Shown one piece after another: positions 28,332 through 37,683 of a stretch of 64,000 nt of DNA. The stretch spans positions 250,468-314,467 of the forward strand of contig BCGQ01000003.1 in assembly GCA_001599355.1 (NCBI GenBank), given 5' to 3'. The DNA is from Nakazawaea peltata (lineage: Eukaryota > Ascomycota > Pichiomycetes > Alaninales > Pachysolenaceae). The first letter of the stretch is position 1; each line of letters starts with the position of its first letter. The notes below the pieces were generated by a model. It worked only from the letters and a program-made list of their open reading frames with translations, ran no database searches and was not told the origin of the DNA. Made by a program: the position numbers and the translations under genes.

Positions 28332-29501
28332 TTAAAAGTTGGAATAAACAGCAGCACTGAGTTCGCTCAATTCGGGAGATAACTCGAATTGCACATTGCT
28401 ATTGATATGAGGGATATTCTTAGTCAATTGAATCAAAAGAGTGGCCAATTTCCCACTTTCCATCGCACCGGCCACATTCTGTTGAGCAGTTTGCATATTA
28501 CAGAGGACTAAAGATTCGAATACTTTAGCTGTGAAGTCTTCTTGGATGTAATTTTTCAATTCCAGTTTCAAACCTTCAAATTTGAGGGTAGAATCATTAG
28601 CGTATGTGCTATAAGCATCGGAAGGTTGTTCTTGTTCGATCTCAGGTTCATTCAAGCCTAATACATCTGTGTAATCCAATTTAATCGAGAGCAGAGTAGC
28701 TTTAAGTTCTTCGAAAAACTCCTCTACAGTAAACTCTTTCCTCACATTGATATCCTTGAACCGTTCTTGTACCAGAGAAGATGTCAGATTGACAATCTGT
28801 TCATAACCTTTACTCATAAGATAAAAAGTAAGAGATAAGAATTTCTTCTCACCTTCAGTATCCTCCTCTTGATCGAGTTTCAATTCTTCTTCTTCGTCAT
28901 ATAATTTGATTCCTTGAGTCTTTGAAGCCAAGTCGATTGCCGAACTCAAGTACAGTTTCCTAGATAACATATTGAGCTGGACAGTAACTAATACTAAAAG
29001 AAGGGCTTGTGATGAAATGATGCTAATGAATCTAGAGATAGTAGTCAATTTCAACTCTGACCATAACTCCAATTTGGATTTCTTAGTGAGTTCAACCGCA
29101 TTATTGTTATTTGAAGGTACTCCAGTACCAGATTCCGAAGGTATATCATCACTCACAATAGTAGACGCGGCCAATGGAGCAGAGGTCGACGAAGATAATT
29201 GCTTCTCCAATCTGATCATTTGCAATTGCTTGAATGTCTTCTCCACAGGTAACGAATTCATTATCGGTTCATTCAACACCGAAACCAAACTCATAAACGT
29301 CATGTACGCGTCCATCTGAGTCTGGCGGTACCGTCTCTTTATTTGCTCCTTGGTGAAGTTCTCCTCTTTGACTCTTTTCTGGAATTCCAGTAATTTACGT
29401 TGAAGATAAACCGCCGACAAATAAATCGCCGATATCACTCCAGTGGTGATGAGGAGTCGTCTCCTGTTCCTGCGGAACAAAGATCTCAAGTACAGAAGCA
29501 T
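28332..29501 (-). CDS. PEX3: Peroxisomal biogenesis factor Pex3
   Basis: The 389-residue protein starts with a basic stretch and one membrane anchor at about 17-35, then the conserved EQIKRRYRQTQMDAYMTF segment typical of Pex3. The middle has the KLELWSELKLTT and VQLNMLSR segments, and it ends near SAAVYSNF, matching the S. cerevisiae Pex3 end region ASVYSNF. It anchors in the peroxisome or ER membrane and docks Pex19 with its membrane-protein cargo, and Inp1 or Atg36/Atg30 in yeasts. It is slightly shorter than the S. cerevisiae protein (441). It lies tandem with SKP1 and LRP1 on the minus strand with separate promoters. Confidence 0.93.
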   Translation of the reverse strand: MLLYLRSLFRRNRRRLLITTGVISAIYLSAVYLQRKLLEFQKRVKEENFTKEQIKRRYRQTQMDAYMTFMSLVSVLNEPIMNSLPVEKTFKQLQMIRLEKQLSSSTSAPLAASTIVSDDIPSESGTGVPSNNNNAVELTKKSKLELWSELKLTTISRFISIISSQALLLVLVTVQLNMLSRKLYLSSAIDLASKTQGIKLYDEEEELKLDQEEDTEGEKKFLSLTFYLMSKGYEQIVNLTSSLVQERFKDINVRKEFTVEEFFEELKATLLSIKLDYTDVLGLNEPEIEQEQPSDAYSTYANDSTLKFEGLKLELKNYIQEDFTAKVFESLVLCNMQTAQQNVAGAMESGKLATLLIQLTKNIPHINSNVQFELSPELSELSAAVYSNF

Positions 29502-29705
29502 CTTGGCGTCTATCTTATAAAATCAATTTTATTAACTAGTGTTTTTAGATAAGTGTGGAGGCGCAAAATAGGGATGGAAATTGTGTTAAATTACACGACT
29601 ATTATACAGGGAGATGAGGAAGTTGAGAGGGAGAATATTTTGGCCATAGTATGTTGACAGCAGATATTGGATGGGTGTTTTGGGCCTGTTGACTTGATAT
29701 GCCAC

Positions 29706-30197
29706 TCACTTCTTCTTAGGTTTCGATACTCTTCCGGATTTCTCTGGTCTAACTACTTTCTTCACTTTTTCATCTGGCTGAGTGAATTTAGTATGTTTAC
29801 CTTGGAATGATACCTTCGAAATAGCAGGTTCTGGAGCCCCGGTGACGACAGTCGAATTCCCAGAAAGAATATGACCCTTAAAATTCTTCTCTTCAGCCCC
29901 CTTGGAGTGAATATTCTCTAAATCCTTCAGTCTCTTCATATATGATTTGCATCTATTCAATTCGTTCATAATCTCATGATCTTTGGTATCAACGCCGATC
30001 GATTTCAAGTATGCAAATAATAATGACGATAAAATGTAAGTGTATCCGTTATTAATCTTGATTTTATCCATTGGTGAAGCCTCATCAAGTCTTTCTTTAA
30101 GAGACTTGGATGTTAGCACATCTAACAGAGGTTCAAGGTTGTCTATAGAAGTGTCAAGACTTCTAATGAAAGCTTTTACTTTTTCAGTATTCTCCAT
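29706..30197 (-). CDS. LRP1: Nuclear exosome cofactor Lrp1/Rrp47 (C1D family)
   Basis: The 163-residue product has the Sas10/C1D helical domain (about 1-100) with LTSKSLKERL, then NNGYTYILSSLLFAYLKSIG and RCKSYMKRLKDLE, as in Lrp1. The FQGKHTKF segment near residue 130 and the Lys-rich C-terminus are the RNA-binding end. It stabilises Rrp6 and helps the nuclear exosome process 5.8S rRNA, snoRNAs and snRNAs. The start ATG gives MENTEKVKAFIRSLD, aligned with the known N-terminus. Four GTCGTG words lie 140-280 bp upstream. Confidence 0.92.
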   Translation of the reverse strand: MENTEKVKAFIRSLDTSIDNLEPLLDVLTSKSLKERLDEASPMDKIKINNGYTYILSSLLFAYLKSIGVDTKDHEIMNELNRCKSYMKRLKDLENIHSKGAEEKNFKGHILSGNSTVVTGAPEPAISKVSFQGKHTKFTQPDEKVKKVVRPEKSGRVSKPKKK

Positions 30198-31127
30198 GGT
30201 AACTAACTCGGTATTCTGAGATCTCTTAGTATCTTTAAGTATATCCCAACTATATCCTCAAGTATACTCCAAGTGCATCCTTAAGTAAAAATTTTATATG
30301 CAAATTTGAGGTGAGCAGATACAAAGTCTATGCGAAGAGTCGTGTACCATTTACTAATACTAGTTATTCGTTAAATTAGGGTGTAATTATTAGTCGTGTA
30401 TGTTATCCTAATTATCCCAAAATTGTCATCTCAGGTCGTGCAATCATCTCGATCCCTATTGTAAAAAGGTCGTGCGCAGTACAGCAATATCTCTCCTGAG
30501 GCTCGGCAATCAGAAAAAAGGGGGATGAAAGTGATGAATTAAGAATTAGTAAGGGTTTATATTGAAAGGAATAGAGTAAAGAGGAGCTGTTGATTATTTT
30601 AAATTATCGCTATTTACTCAGATTCCAAAGATTTAATCATTAAATCACTTTCCCAAATAACAAACGCCCATACATCAAGATTTACTTCAAGCTTTACTTC
30701 GAGCTTTACCTCTTGTCTTATTATACTCTGCATAATACATTGTACTGCAGACTCAAGCTGACTAGATATCCAATTTAAAACGGACGAAACCGCGCTTAAC
30801 AATTTCCAATAGTTAAGCACATCCTCAAAAAATCCATTCCACTTCACCGCCCCATCAGCCCCTTTTACAAATCCCTCCTTTTCATCCACCCTCCTGCCTC
30901 ATCCTACCCAATTTGGCACTTGTCAATACAAAACGGAAGGGAAAAAAATCAACCTTGGAAGAAAAATAAACCTTGTTTTAGACGGGGAGATTCGATAGAA
31001 TAGACAATTAATAGGGGACTTAGAAAGTCTAGAGATTTTAATAGTGACATCTACGACATAGTTGAGGTTCTTGGAGACTCAGAATTCTCTTGTTTGGTGT
31101 TTATTAATTATTTCTGCCACTTATCTA
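30198..31127. promoter_or_regulatory. LRP1/coiled-coil gene divergent region with four GTCGTG words
   Basis: This 930 bp gap separates two divergent genes. GTCGTG occurs at 30339, 30393, 30435 and 30469, all on the plus strand, within 136 bp. A degenerate 12 bp repeat (CTTTACTTCRAG type, three copies) lies at about 30680-30716. A minus-strand 91-codon frame at 30614-30889 starts only at GTG, its first in-frame ATG leaves about 39 codons, and it is not accepted as a gene. AGGGG-like and GAAAAA-rich leader sequence precedes the coiled-coil gene. Confidence 0.45.
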
Positions 31128-32438
31128 ATGTCGTCTGAAGACGTTGCATCCCATCAGGGGAGCGCACCCAAGACTTTTGATCTTTTTAATATTCAGTTGG
31201 ACAAGGACAAGTCGGAAGAATTTTATTCTCTTGTTCAACAAATTATTGATAGTCATGATCTGGAGCTGGTCCAGCTGTTGAAATCTAAACTGCTTATGTT
31301 GTACAGTGAACTTACAGCTGAGCTTGCCAACAATCGTCTTTCGGAGATGGATGAGCTAATTCTGGCTGTGGAATCTTCTTCGAAATCGATAGAAAAGAAT
31401 TATAATCGTTTTGCTAATTCACTGATCAATAATGTTCCTCCAATTAGCAAGCAATATGGTACTGAATTTGACCCTATCACTCAGAAATCATCTTCACCTC
31501 CACCATCTCCTCCATTATTACCATCGGATATTGACGTTCCACTTTTACACACTCCATTGACCAAAATGACAAATCAATACTCAAAGAGACTCGATACCAT
31601 AAGAGATAAATTTGCATACCAAAGAAACCTCATAGACAAGAAATTACTCGTATCAAAAGATTTAGCATGGAGACAATATTTCAAGGATCGACAAGATTAT
31701 AAAGAGAAACGTACTGCCGAGCTAACAGATACTTTGTCAAAGGTATCTGAGGAGTATAGAACTGCATTCTCGGTACAGAATGAGAGGTTGAATGAGTTGC
31801 AATATAGAAAAATGGCCTCCAAAGAAATTGTACAGAGGAAGATGCAACGACAATTATTGAATGAACAAGAAAAACAACTTGAAGCTAAAAGAAAAGTGAT
31901 GACTCTGATTTCAAAACACGGATTACATGCACAAAGATCACTTGCAACCGGATTAACAGAGGAAGAAGTGGATTGTGATGTACGGCTTATGAAATTCTGG
32001 AATTCTGGAGAAGATCAATCTTACAGGCAAATGAAACGACAAAAAATATTAAATGCTAGAGCTCATGTTCAGAAGAAATCTGATGAAGCAGCTCGTAATA
32101 TCGATGTACAAGTATCGAAACAAAAAGAACGCGAAAATAATATGAAACGGGCCTTTTTAGACCAATTCCAGAAAGATCAAAATGACAAGCAGCACTTCCC
32201 AGGTCCACCTTTTTTCGCTGTTCCACCTCCAATAGATCATCCCCTTCATGGAATCCCTCCAAATTTCCCTATCCCACCTGTTTATGATGGAATGATGTAC
32301 CCACCTCCACCTCCACATCAACAATCTGCATTTTATTATGGACCTCCTCCCCCTCCACCTCCTCCATTTGGACCGGGCCCCATTCCTCAACTGGATTTCC
32401 AACAGGCCCCACTTCCAACACGACCAGAAGGTCCATAA
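31128..32438 (+). CDS. Unrecognised coiled-coil protein with proline-rich tail
   Basis: I do not recognise this 436-residue protein. Residues 1-110 are helical (EEFYSLVQQIIDSHDLELVQ), and a Pro/Ser linker with SPPPSPPLLPSD lies near residue 125. A long basic-acidic coiled coil follows to about residue 350 (NERLNELQYRKMASKEIVQR and similar). The last 70 residues are Pro, Phe and Tyr rich with an eight-proline run. No membrane segment or signal is present; an apparent hydrophobic N-terminus (codons from 31062) depends on a TTG start and is upstream of the first ATG. The coiled coil plus Pro-rich tail suggests a nuclear scaffold or an actin/SH3-WW ligand; a distant Sds3/Dep1-like link was considered and not supported. 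Confidence 0.7.
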   Translation: MSSEDVASHQGSAPKTFDLFNIQLDKDKSEEFYSLVQQIIDSHDLELVQLLKSKLLMLYSELTAELANNRLSEMDELILAVESSSKSIEKNYNRFANSLINNVPPISKQYGTEFDPITQKSSSPPPSPPLLPSDIDVPLLHTPLTKMTNQYSKRLDTIRDKFAYQRNLIDKKLLVSKDLAWRQYFKDRQDYKEKRTAELTDTLSKVSEEYRTAFSVQNERLNELQYRKMASKEIVQRKMQRQLLNEQEKQLEAKRKVMTLISKHGLHAQRSLATGLTEEEVDCDVRLMKFWNSGEDQSYRQMKRQKILNARAHVQKKSDEAARNIDVQVSKQKERENNMKRAFLDQFQKDQNDKQHFPGPPFFAVPPPIDHPLHGIPPNFPIPPVYDGMMYPPPPPHQQSAFYYGPPPPPPPPFGPGPIPQLDFQQAPLPTRPEGP

Positions 32439-32568
32439 ACTGTAACTACATATGATTACTATATAAATTACGCATCTACAATTAATATAAGCACCTTGTA
32501 TTATTTAAAGAAACGTGTAGCGGAGATGTGATGGTGATGGTCTGAACACTTCCCTGTAGCTACTGGGC

Positions 32569-32731
32569 TTGCCCTTCAGGATGCTCATCGACCTTCCCCT
32601 TAGACTTTGCCCTTGGAGCTTCTACGGATTTCTTGCCCCTTCAGATTTTGGCAGTAGAATTTTGCCCCTAATATTGTTTGCCCCTCAGAATTTTCCCCTA
32701 AAAATCATTTTCTTTCACAACATTTGCCCCT
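32569..32731 (+). promoter_or_regulatory. Array of six TTGCCC(C)T boxes before UBX5
   Basis: Six boxes of the form TTTGCCCCT or TTGCCCTT start at 32569, 32607, 32633, 32662, 32678 and 32724, plus TTTCCCCT near 32692. Spacing is irregular, at 16-46 bp. CCCCT is also the STRE core on the other strand. The region is translated by an open frame from a TTG, but that is not the UBX5 start. Confidence 0.6.
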
Positions 32732-32787
32732 ACTTCAAAAATATACCTTCAACCCCAACTCAACACCCATCGCATTCACCCATTAAG

Positions 32788-34500
32788 ATGGACTCAGAAG
32801 CAATAGCTACATTCCTTCTGATCACAGGCACCGAGGATGGTGCCATGGCTTCCAATTTTTTGGAAATGAGTGGTGGTGACTTAGATACCGCCGTCTCTTT
32901 ATATTTCGAACATGGGGCAAACGCGCTGGGCGCTACCAATGGCGACTCAGGATCCAACCCGAGACTGGATGACGAAGAATTGGCTCAGAGACTCCAATCT
33001 GAATCATATAATGAGAATCCTGATGAAGTAAGAGCACCAATTCTGTCGACTGTCCAACGTTTAGTCGACGATATCACCCCATTCTACAATGATCTGCCAT
33101 TGAATCCGGCTCAATTATTCGCCGGACGCGGTCCACTGGGGGTTTTCAACCAATTGAACAATCTGTTTCTGTCTAGAACACATAATGCATTTGACTACGA
33201 TGGTATGGATGAACAGGAGGAGAATTATGACGACGATGATGACTATGATATAGCAGAAGTTGATGGTGGAGATGATGAGTATGAGGTCATTCAAGAGGGA
33301 GATGATAATGTTTATTCGGATGAGGAATTAGTTCAGACCACAGATAATGAGGGTGATATTACATATGTACGTAGAAGAGTGTTGAGGAGATTGAATCCTA
33401 GACGGAATTCGAGTTCTCGCAGACGTCTTTCTCATCAAGCATCGCATAGACTGAGATTAGCTCAACTTTTTAGACCTCCATTTGATATCATTTCTAAATA
33501 TGATTTAAACATGGCCAAGACAGTTGGAAAACTGGAGAAGAAGTGGATTATGGTCAATGTACAAGATATGTCTGAGTTCCTGTGTCAGCTGTTGAATAGA
33601 GATCTTTGGTCCCAGACTGAAGTCAAGGATATGATTAAATCCAATTTTGTATTCTTACAATATCCTCATGATTCTCAAGTTGGGGAGGAATATAGAGGTT
33701 ATTATCCATTTAGTGAATATCCACATATCGCAATTTTAGATCCTAAGACAGGAGAACGTGTCAAAATGTGGACTGAGCTGCCTCTGCCACGCCGATTCAT
33801 TGAGCAATTGGTGGATTTCTTGGATCGCTTCTCTCTTGATCCTGGCCATGTCAATCCTATAGTACAACATAAGATAAAAGTTGATCCTAGCACTCTCTCG
33901 GAGGAGCAGCAGATGGAACTTGCGATTCTGAAATCGTTAGGGTCGCATGTAGAGCAAGGTGAGGGTGTTTCGGAACAGGGAACAGGTGATGATCCGATAT
34001 TATTGGATTCTGATGATGAGAATGGAGAGTATAGTGAATTTGAAGAGATTAGTGATGAAGAGGATGTAGTGGATAGAAAGGAGGTGGCTGCTGAGTCTGT
34101 TCCACCTGAGTCTGTGTCCACTGAATCAGTTTCTGAATCTGCTCCTGTACTGTCTGCCACTGCTAGTGCCCCAGAATCCTTAGAGACCTTAACTGACGAA
34201 GAAATATTCGCAATAATCTTACCAAAACCCCATGAAGAACCTCTGCCTGATAACTCGACTACTACAAGAATACAGATAAGATCGGGAGACGGTTCCAGAG
34301 TAGTACGTCGTTTCCAAAAATCAGATCCAGTTAAAGCTATTTATGAGTATATTAAGCATGACTTTGAGTCGGTTAAAGATGGTAAATTCTTCACTTTAAT
34401 GAGTCAGAGAACGAATTTAATTCGCAAAGTGGAAGATTCATTAGAAGAAGCAGGGCTCTTAAATGCTTCTATCTTGTTGGAAATTGAAGATTCAGAGTAA
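32788..34500 (+). CDS. UBX5: UBA-UAS-UBX protein Ubx5 (Cdc48 adaptor)
   Basis: The 570-residue protein has a UBA-like domain at 1-44 (GGDLDTAVSLYFEHG). A thioredoxin-like UAS domain follows at about 221-354, with KKWIMVNVQ, LNRDLWSQTEVKDMI and SNFVFLQYPHD. A C-terminal UBX domain lies at about 491-569. It is the orthologue of yeast Ubx5 and human UBXN7, adaptors that link the Cdc48/p97 segregase to ubiquitinated substrates and cullin ligases. The frame is open 73 codons upstream but from a TTG; the ATG at 32788 gives the classical N-terminus. Two CTG codons (33580 and 33589) fall in the EFxCQxLNRD stretch where UBXN7 has Ala and Cys. Its 3' end overlaps IRC3 by 9 bp. Confidence 0.9.
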   Translation: MDSEAIATFLLITGTEDGAMASNFLEMSGGDLDTAVSLYFEHGANALGATNGDSGSNPRLDDEELAQRLQSESYNENPDEVRAPILSTVQRLVDDITPFYNDLPLNPAQLFAGRGPLGVFNQLNNLFLSRTHNAFDYDGMDEQEENYDDDDDYDIAEVDGGDDEYEVIQEGDDNVYSDEELVQTTDNEGDITYVRRRVLRRLNPRRNSSSRRRLSHQASHRLRLAQLFRPPFDIISKYDLNMAKTVGKLEKKWIMVNVQDMSEFLCQLLNRDLWSQTEVKDMIKSNFVFLQYPHDSQVGEEYRGYYPFSEYPHIAILDPKTGERVKMWTELPLPRRFIEQLVDFLDRFSLDPGHVNPIVQHKIKVDPSTLSEEQQMELAILKSLGSHVEQGEGVSEQGTGDDPILLDSDDENGEYSEFEEISDEEDVVDRKEVAAESVPPESVSTESVSESAPVLSATASAPESLETLTDEEIFAIILPKPHEEPLPDNSTTTRIQIRSGDGSRVVRRFQKSDPVKAIYEYIKHDFESVKDGKFFTLMSQRTNLIRKVEDSLEEAGLLNASILLEIEDSE

Positions 34501-36390
34501 TAATTTCAGATTCTTATCGATCTCCTTCTTGGGAAGGATTTTCTCCTTGATATATTCTTGCAAGCAATATTTACCCCCAACGGAATACCCAAAAATCAAA
34601 TCTGAAGCGACATTCTTGGTCATGGAGTTCAAATAAGCCTCTAATACTTTGGAGAATTCAGATGAGTTGATTTTGGAGTTCTCAATGGCCACCATGAACT
34701 TCTCAAATAAAAAATTATATTGTTTGGGGGTGATTTTGGTGTTATGATGTTGGGCAAATTTCTTGGAAGGATATTTGGATTCATGTTCTTCCAAATGAGC
34801 AGTAGCTCGTTCAAGTACCTCGTCAAGATTCGATGACCTTTTCAATACAATGGAAGGAACCTTGAATCTCAGTTTGCCCTGGAAATATTTCTTGACCTCG
34901 TACTGTTTCGACTTGTTAAGATCAAGCCTTAAGTAAGAGGAAAAATCGATCATCACCAGCCAGGATTTTTTTCCTACTCGGATCCAAGGAAGGTCGTGTT
35001 TTTTTAACAAAATATGGAGGGGTTCTTTGGTGGTCTTTAACTCTTTGAGATATTCATGTATACTATCATAAGTTGTATATTGTACTTCTTTTAGTTCGTC
35101 TTGTAGTCCTAAGGACATGGAGGAGTCCATTCTAAGTTGTTCGTTTTGGAATCCAAGTCCTTTCATTGGGATATTTCCTGCTAATGAAGGCTGTAATTGT
35201 ATCCCTGTTTCTCTAATATCTACAAAATCTACAATATGACATTTCTCTTTATTTTCATGGAGTCTGAGACCTCTGCCTATCATTTGTAGTAACAATGGAC
35301 GAGATTGAGTAGGTCTTACGATGAAAATCGAGTCAATGTTTGGGATATCTGTACCCTCTGTGAGTACTCCACAATTCATAAGAACATCGATATCTCCATT
35401 TTTGAAATCCTCGATGATGGACTGTCTTTCGGAGCTTCTGGTCTCGCCAGTAAGATACTGACAGTTAATCCCATTCAAACGAAATAAATCAGATAATGTC
35501 TTCAAATGTTCAATATTAACACAGAAGAAAAGAGTAGATTTGAAATCAAACTTCTGTCTATGGGAGATGTATGTTTTCAAAGCTAACTCATTTACATGAG
35601 GAGTATTTACATATTTGGCCAAGCAAGCCAAGTCATAGTCTCCAGAATTCGTGAGTGGAACATCCTTCAAACCAATTTTAGCATGTACAGGAGTTATCCG
35701 GAGATCCACCAACCAATTCTCATCTATCATTTCTACAAGATCTTTATTATATACAACTTCTTGGAATACTTTAGCCAAGGGGAGTTTATCGTGACGTTTT
35801 AAAGTGGCAGAGAAACCTAATATTGGAATGGAGTCATTTTTCAAGCAGTCGAAATAGTCAAATATTTTTAGATAAGAAGGAGAAACAGCATGATGACATT
35901 CGTCTACAACTATCAGTTTGTATTCACTAGGATCATAGAAAGCCAAACGTCTTCCTTCAGATCTGGTAAGAGATTGAACAGACAGAATTACGATATCTGC
36001 CTGGTGAGTCAGTTTTTTATCGGCCATATCAATCTCAACTGACATATGAGGGAGAAATTTCTTAATAGTAGACTCCAGTTGTAAGGCCAACTCTTTCCTA
36101 TGGACCAAAATCAACACTTTATGACCTCTAGTGATTGTATTTGGCGGTATTTTAGGTATGATATTACTGAATATCACCGTTTTACCTCCTCCTGTAGCTA
36201 AACTAACGGCAATCCTTGACTTCCCAGACTCAAGTCCCCTAAGACAGGAGTCTATACATTCTTGTTGATAGGGGCGGAGGATATAAGGTTCCAGGGCGGT
36301 CGCTGATTCGAGAACCGAGCTGGTTAGAGCTGTGGGATGAAATCTTCGTAATCCCAAACCACCACTACTTCGCACCAAGTATTTAAGCAT
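34492..36390 (-). CDS. IRC3: Mitochondrial DEAH-like helicase Irc3
   Basis: The 632-residue SF2 helicase begins with MLKYLVRSSGGLGLRRF, a basic mitochondrial presequence. Walker A is ATGGGKT at 65-71, motif II is DECHHA at 163-168, motif III is GFSATL, and motif VI is the segment ending IGRGLRL. This matches Irc3, a double-stranded DNA-stimulated ATPase needed for mitochondrial DNA maintenance in yeast. It converges on UBX5 with a 9 bp overlap of coding sequence (34492-34500) and diverges from GPI8 over only 150 bp. A CTG (36076-36078) in the HRKELALQ-x segment is at a position often Ala in this family. Confidence 0.9.
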   Translation of the reverse strand: MLKYLVRSSGGLGLRRFHPTALTSSVLESATALEPYILRPYQQECIDSCLRGLESGKSRIAVSLATGGGKTVIFSNIIPKIPPNTITRGHKVLILVHRKELALQLESTIKKFLPHMSVEIDMADKKLTHQADIVILSVQSLTRSEGRRLAFYDPSEYKLIVVDECHHAVSPSYLKIFDYFDCLKNDSIPILGFSATLKRHDKLPLAKVFQEVVYNKDLVEMIDENWLVDLRITPVHAKIGLKDVPLTNSGDYDLACLAKYVNTPHVNELALKTYISHRQKFDFKSTLFFCVNIEHLKTLSDLFRLNGINCQYLTGETRSSERQSIIEDFKNGDIDVLMNCGVLTEGTDIPNIDSIFIVRPTQSRPLLLQMIGRGLRLHENKEKCHIVDFVDIRETGIQLQPSLAGNIPMKGLGFQNEQLRMDSSMSLGLQDELKEVQYTTYDSIHEYLKELKTTKEPLHILLKKHDLPWIRVGKKSWLVMIDFSSYLRLDLNKSKQYEVKKYFQGKLRFKVPSIVLKRSSNLDEVLERATAHLEEHESKYPSKKFAQHHNTKITPKQYNFLFEKFMVAIENSKINSSEFSKVLEAYLNSMTKNVASDLIFGYSVGGKYCLQEYIKEKILPKKEIDKNLKLLL

Positions 36391-36540
36391 CTCTTTACAC
36401 TAACCCTTCTTGAGAGATGAGACTAAATAAGTGCACACCAGACTAAATATGTCGATGCGTTACCTTGAAGGAAAAAATCAAAATAAAACAAAACCACATA
36501 TTTTTGAATATCTTTTGAACGATTACTCAGCACAAGGGCA

Positions 36541-37683
36541 ATGAAGATAAGTTTATGGATCGGGGTTGTTTTGGCGTTTTGGGCCGGAATACTGAGCCTG
36601 GATGGCTCTACTCATACAAATAATTGGGCGGTCTTGGTGTCCACCTCGCGTTTTTGGTTTAATTACCGTCATATGGCTAATGTGTTAAGTTTCTACAGGA
36701 GTGTCAAGAAATTGGGAATCCCAGACTCGCAAGTCATCTTAATGTTGGCGGATGATATTGCTTGTAACTCTCGTAACTCGGTCCAAGGATCCATTTTCAA
36801 CAATCAGGATAGAGGAATCGATTTATACGGAGATAACATCGAGGTAGACTACAGAGGTTATGAAGTGACGGTAGAGAATTTTATAAGATTATTAACAGAC
36901 AGATGGGATGAAGATCAACCCAGATCCAAACGGTTGCTCACCGATGAAAACTCCAATATCTTTATCTACATGACAGGTCACGGTGGAGACGAATTTTTGA
37001 AGTTCCAGGATGCCGAAGAAATCAGTGCATATGATCTTTCCTACGCCTTTGTGCAAATGCATGAAAAGAAACGGTACAATGAGATCTTCTTTATGATCGA
37101 TACGTGTCAAGCCAATACGATGTACTCGAAAATCAATTCCCCAAATATTCTCTGTGTGGGATCATCAGAGATCGAAGAGTCCTCGTATTCTCATCATTCC
37201 GACGTTGAGCTCGGTGTGGCCGTTATCGACAGATTCACCTATTATAATCTCGAATTCTTAGAGGGGATCGACAAAAACTCAAATAAAACAGTACAAGATT
37301 TAATCGATACATACACTTTTGAGAATATCCATTCTCACGCGGGAGTGAAAAAGGATTTATTCGAACGTGACTTGAAAGATGTGTTAATTACGGATTTTTT
37401 CGGTAACGTTCAAAAGGTGGTGATGGATCAGCCTCTGGATGACCTTCTTTATATTTCAAATCATGACGCAGAGGGGAAATATAAGCAAAACACGAACAAT
37501 ACCCCTCAACAATTGGAATTTAAAAAATCTAAGCTTGAATCTTCGAAAGTTTCCGACAAACTTCCCGGCACCTCAGCCACAGCCTCCCCATCAATCCCCG
37601 GCTCAACAATTGCCTCCTCTTATTCCACCACTATAGTGCTATTGGTATCCCTTCTTGGAATAGGGGCTCTCTCCTTCTTCTAG
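36541..37683 (+). CDS. GPI8: GPI transamidase catalytic subunit Gpi8
   Basis: The 380-residue precursor has a signal peptide (about 1-20), then the C13 caspase-like cysteine protease domain starting NNWAVLVSTSRFWFNYRHMA. The catalytic His is H147 (TGHGG) and the Cys is C189 (DTCQA), matching His157/Cys199 of S. cerevisiae Gpi8. It cleaves the C-terminal signal of precursors and attaches the GPI anchor in the ER lumen, with Gaa1, Gpi16, Gpi17 and Gab1. The tail ends in a hydrophobic segment (about 358-380) after a Ser/Pro-rich linker, the expected single membrane anchor. The protein is slightly shorter than the S. cerevisiae one (411). Confidence 0.96.
   Translation: MKISLWIGVVLAFWAGILSLDGSTHTNNWAVLVSTSRFWFNYRHMANVLSFYRSVKKLGIPDSQVILMLADDIACNSRNSVQGSIFNNQDRGIDLYGDNIEVDYRGYEVTVENFIRLLTDRWDEDQPRSKRLLTDENSNIFIYMTGHGGDEFLKFQDAEEISAYDLSYAFVQMHEKKRYNEIFFMIDTCQANTMYSKINSPNILCVGSSEIEESSYSHHSDVELGVAVIDRFTYYNLEFLEGIDKNSNKTVQDLIDTYTFENIHSHAGVKKDLFERDLKDVLITDFFGNVQKVVMDQPLDDLLYISNHDAEGKYKQNTNNTPQQLEFKKSKLESSKVSDKLPGTSATASPSIPGSTIASSYSTTIVLLVSLLGIGALSFF

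Noticed and set aside
30614-30889. 91-codon minus-strand frame in the LRP1 gap
   Set aside because: It starts at GTG, its first in-frame ATG leaves about 39 codons, and its VKLEV repeats are just the translated 12 bp DNA repeat.
31062-31127. Hydrophobic N-terminal extension of the coiled-coil gene resembling a signal peptide
   Set aside because: It requires a TTG start; the first ATG is at 31128, so the hydrophobic stretch is untranslated leader.
32569-32787. 73-residue N-terminal extension of UBX5
   Set aside because: It begins at TTG and is translated TGCCCC repeat; the UBA domain begins exactly at the ATG at 32788.
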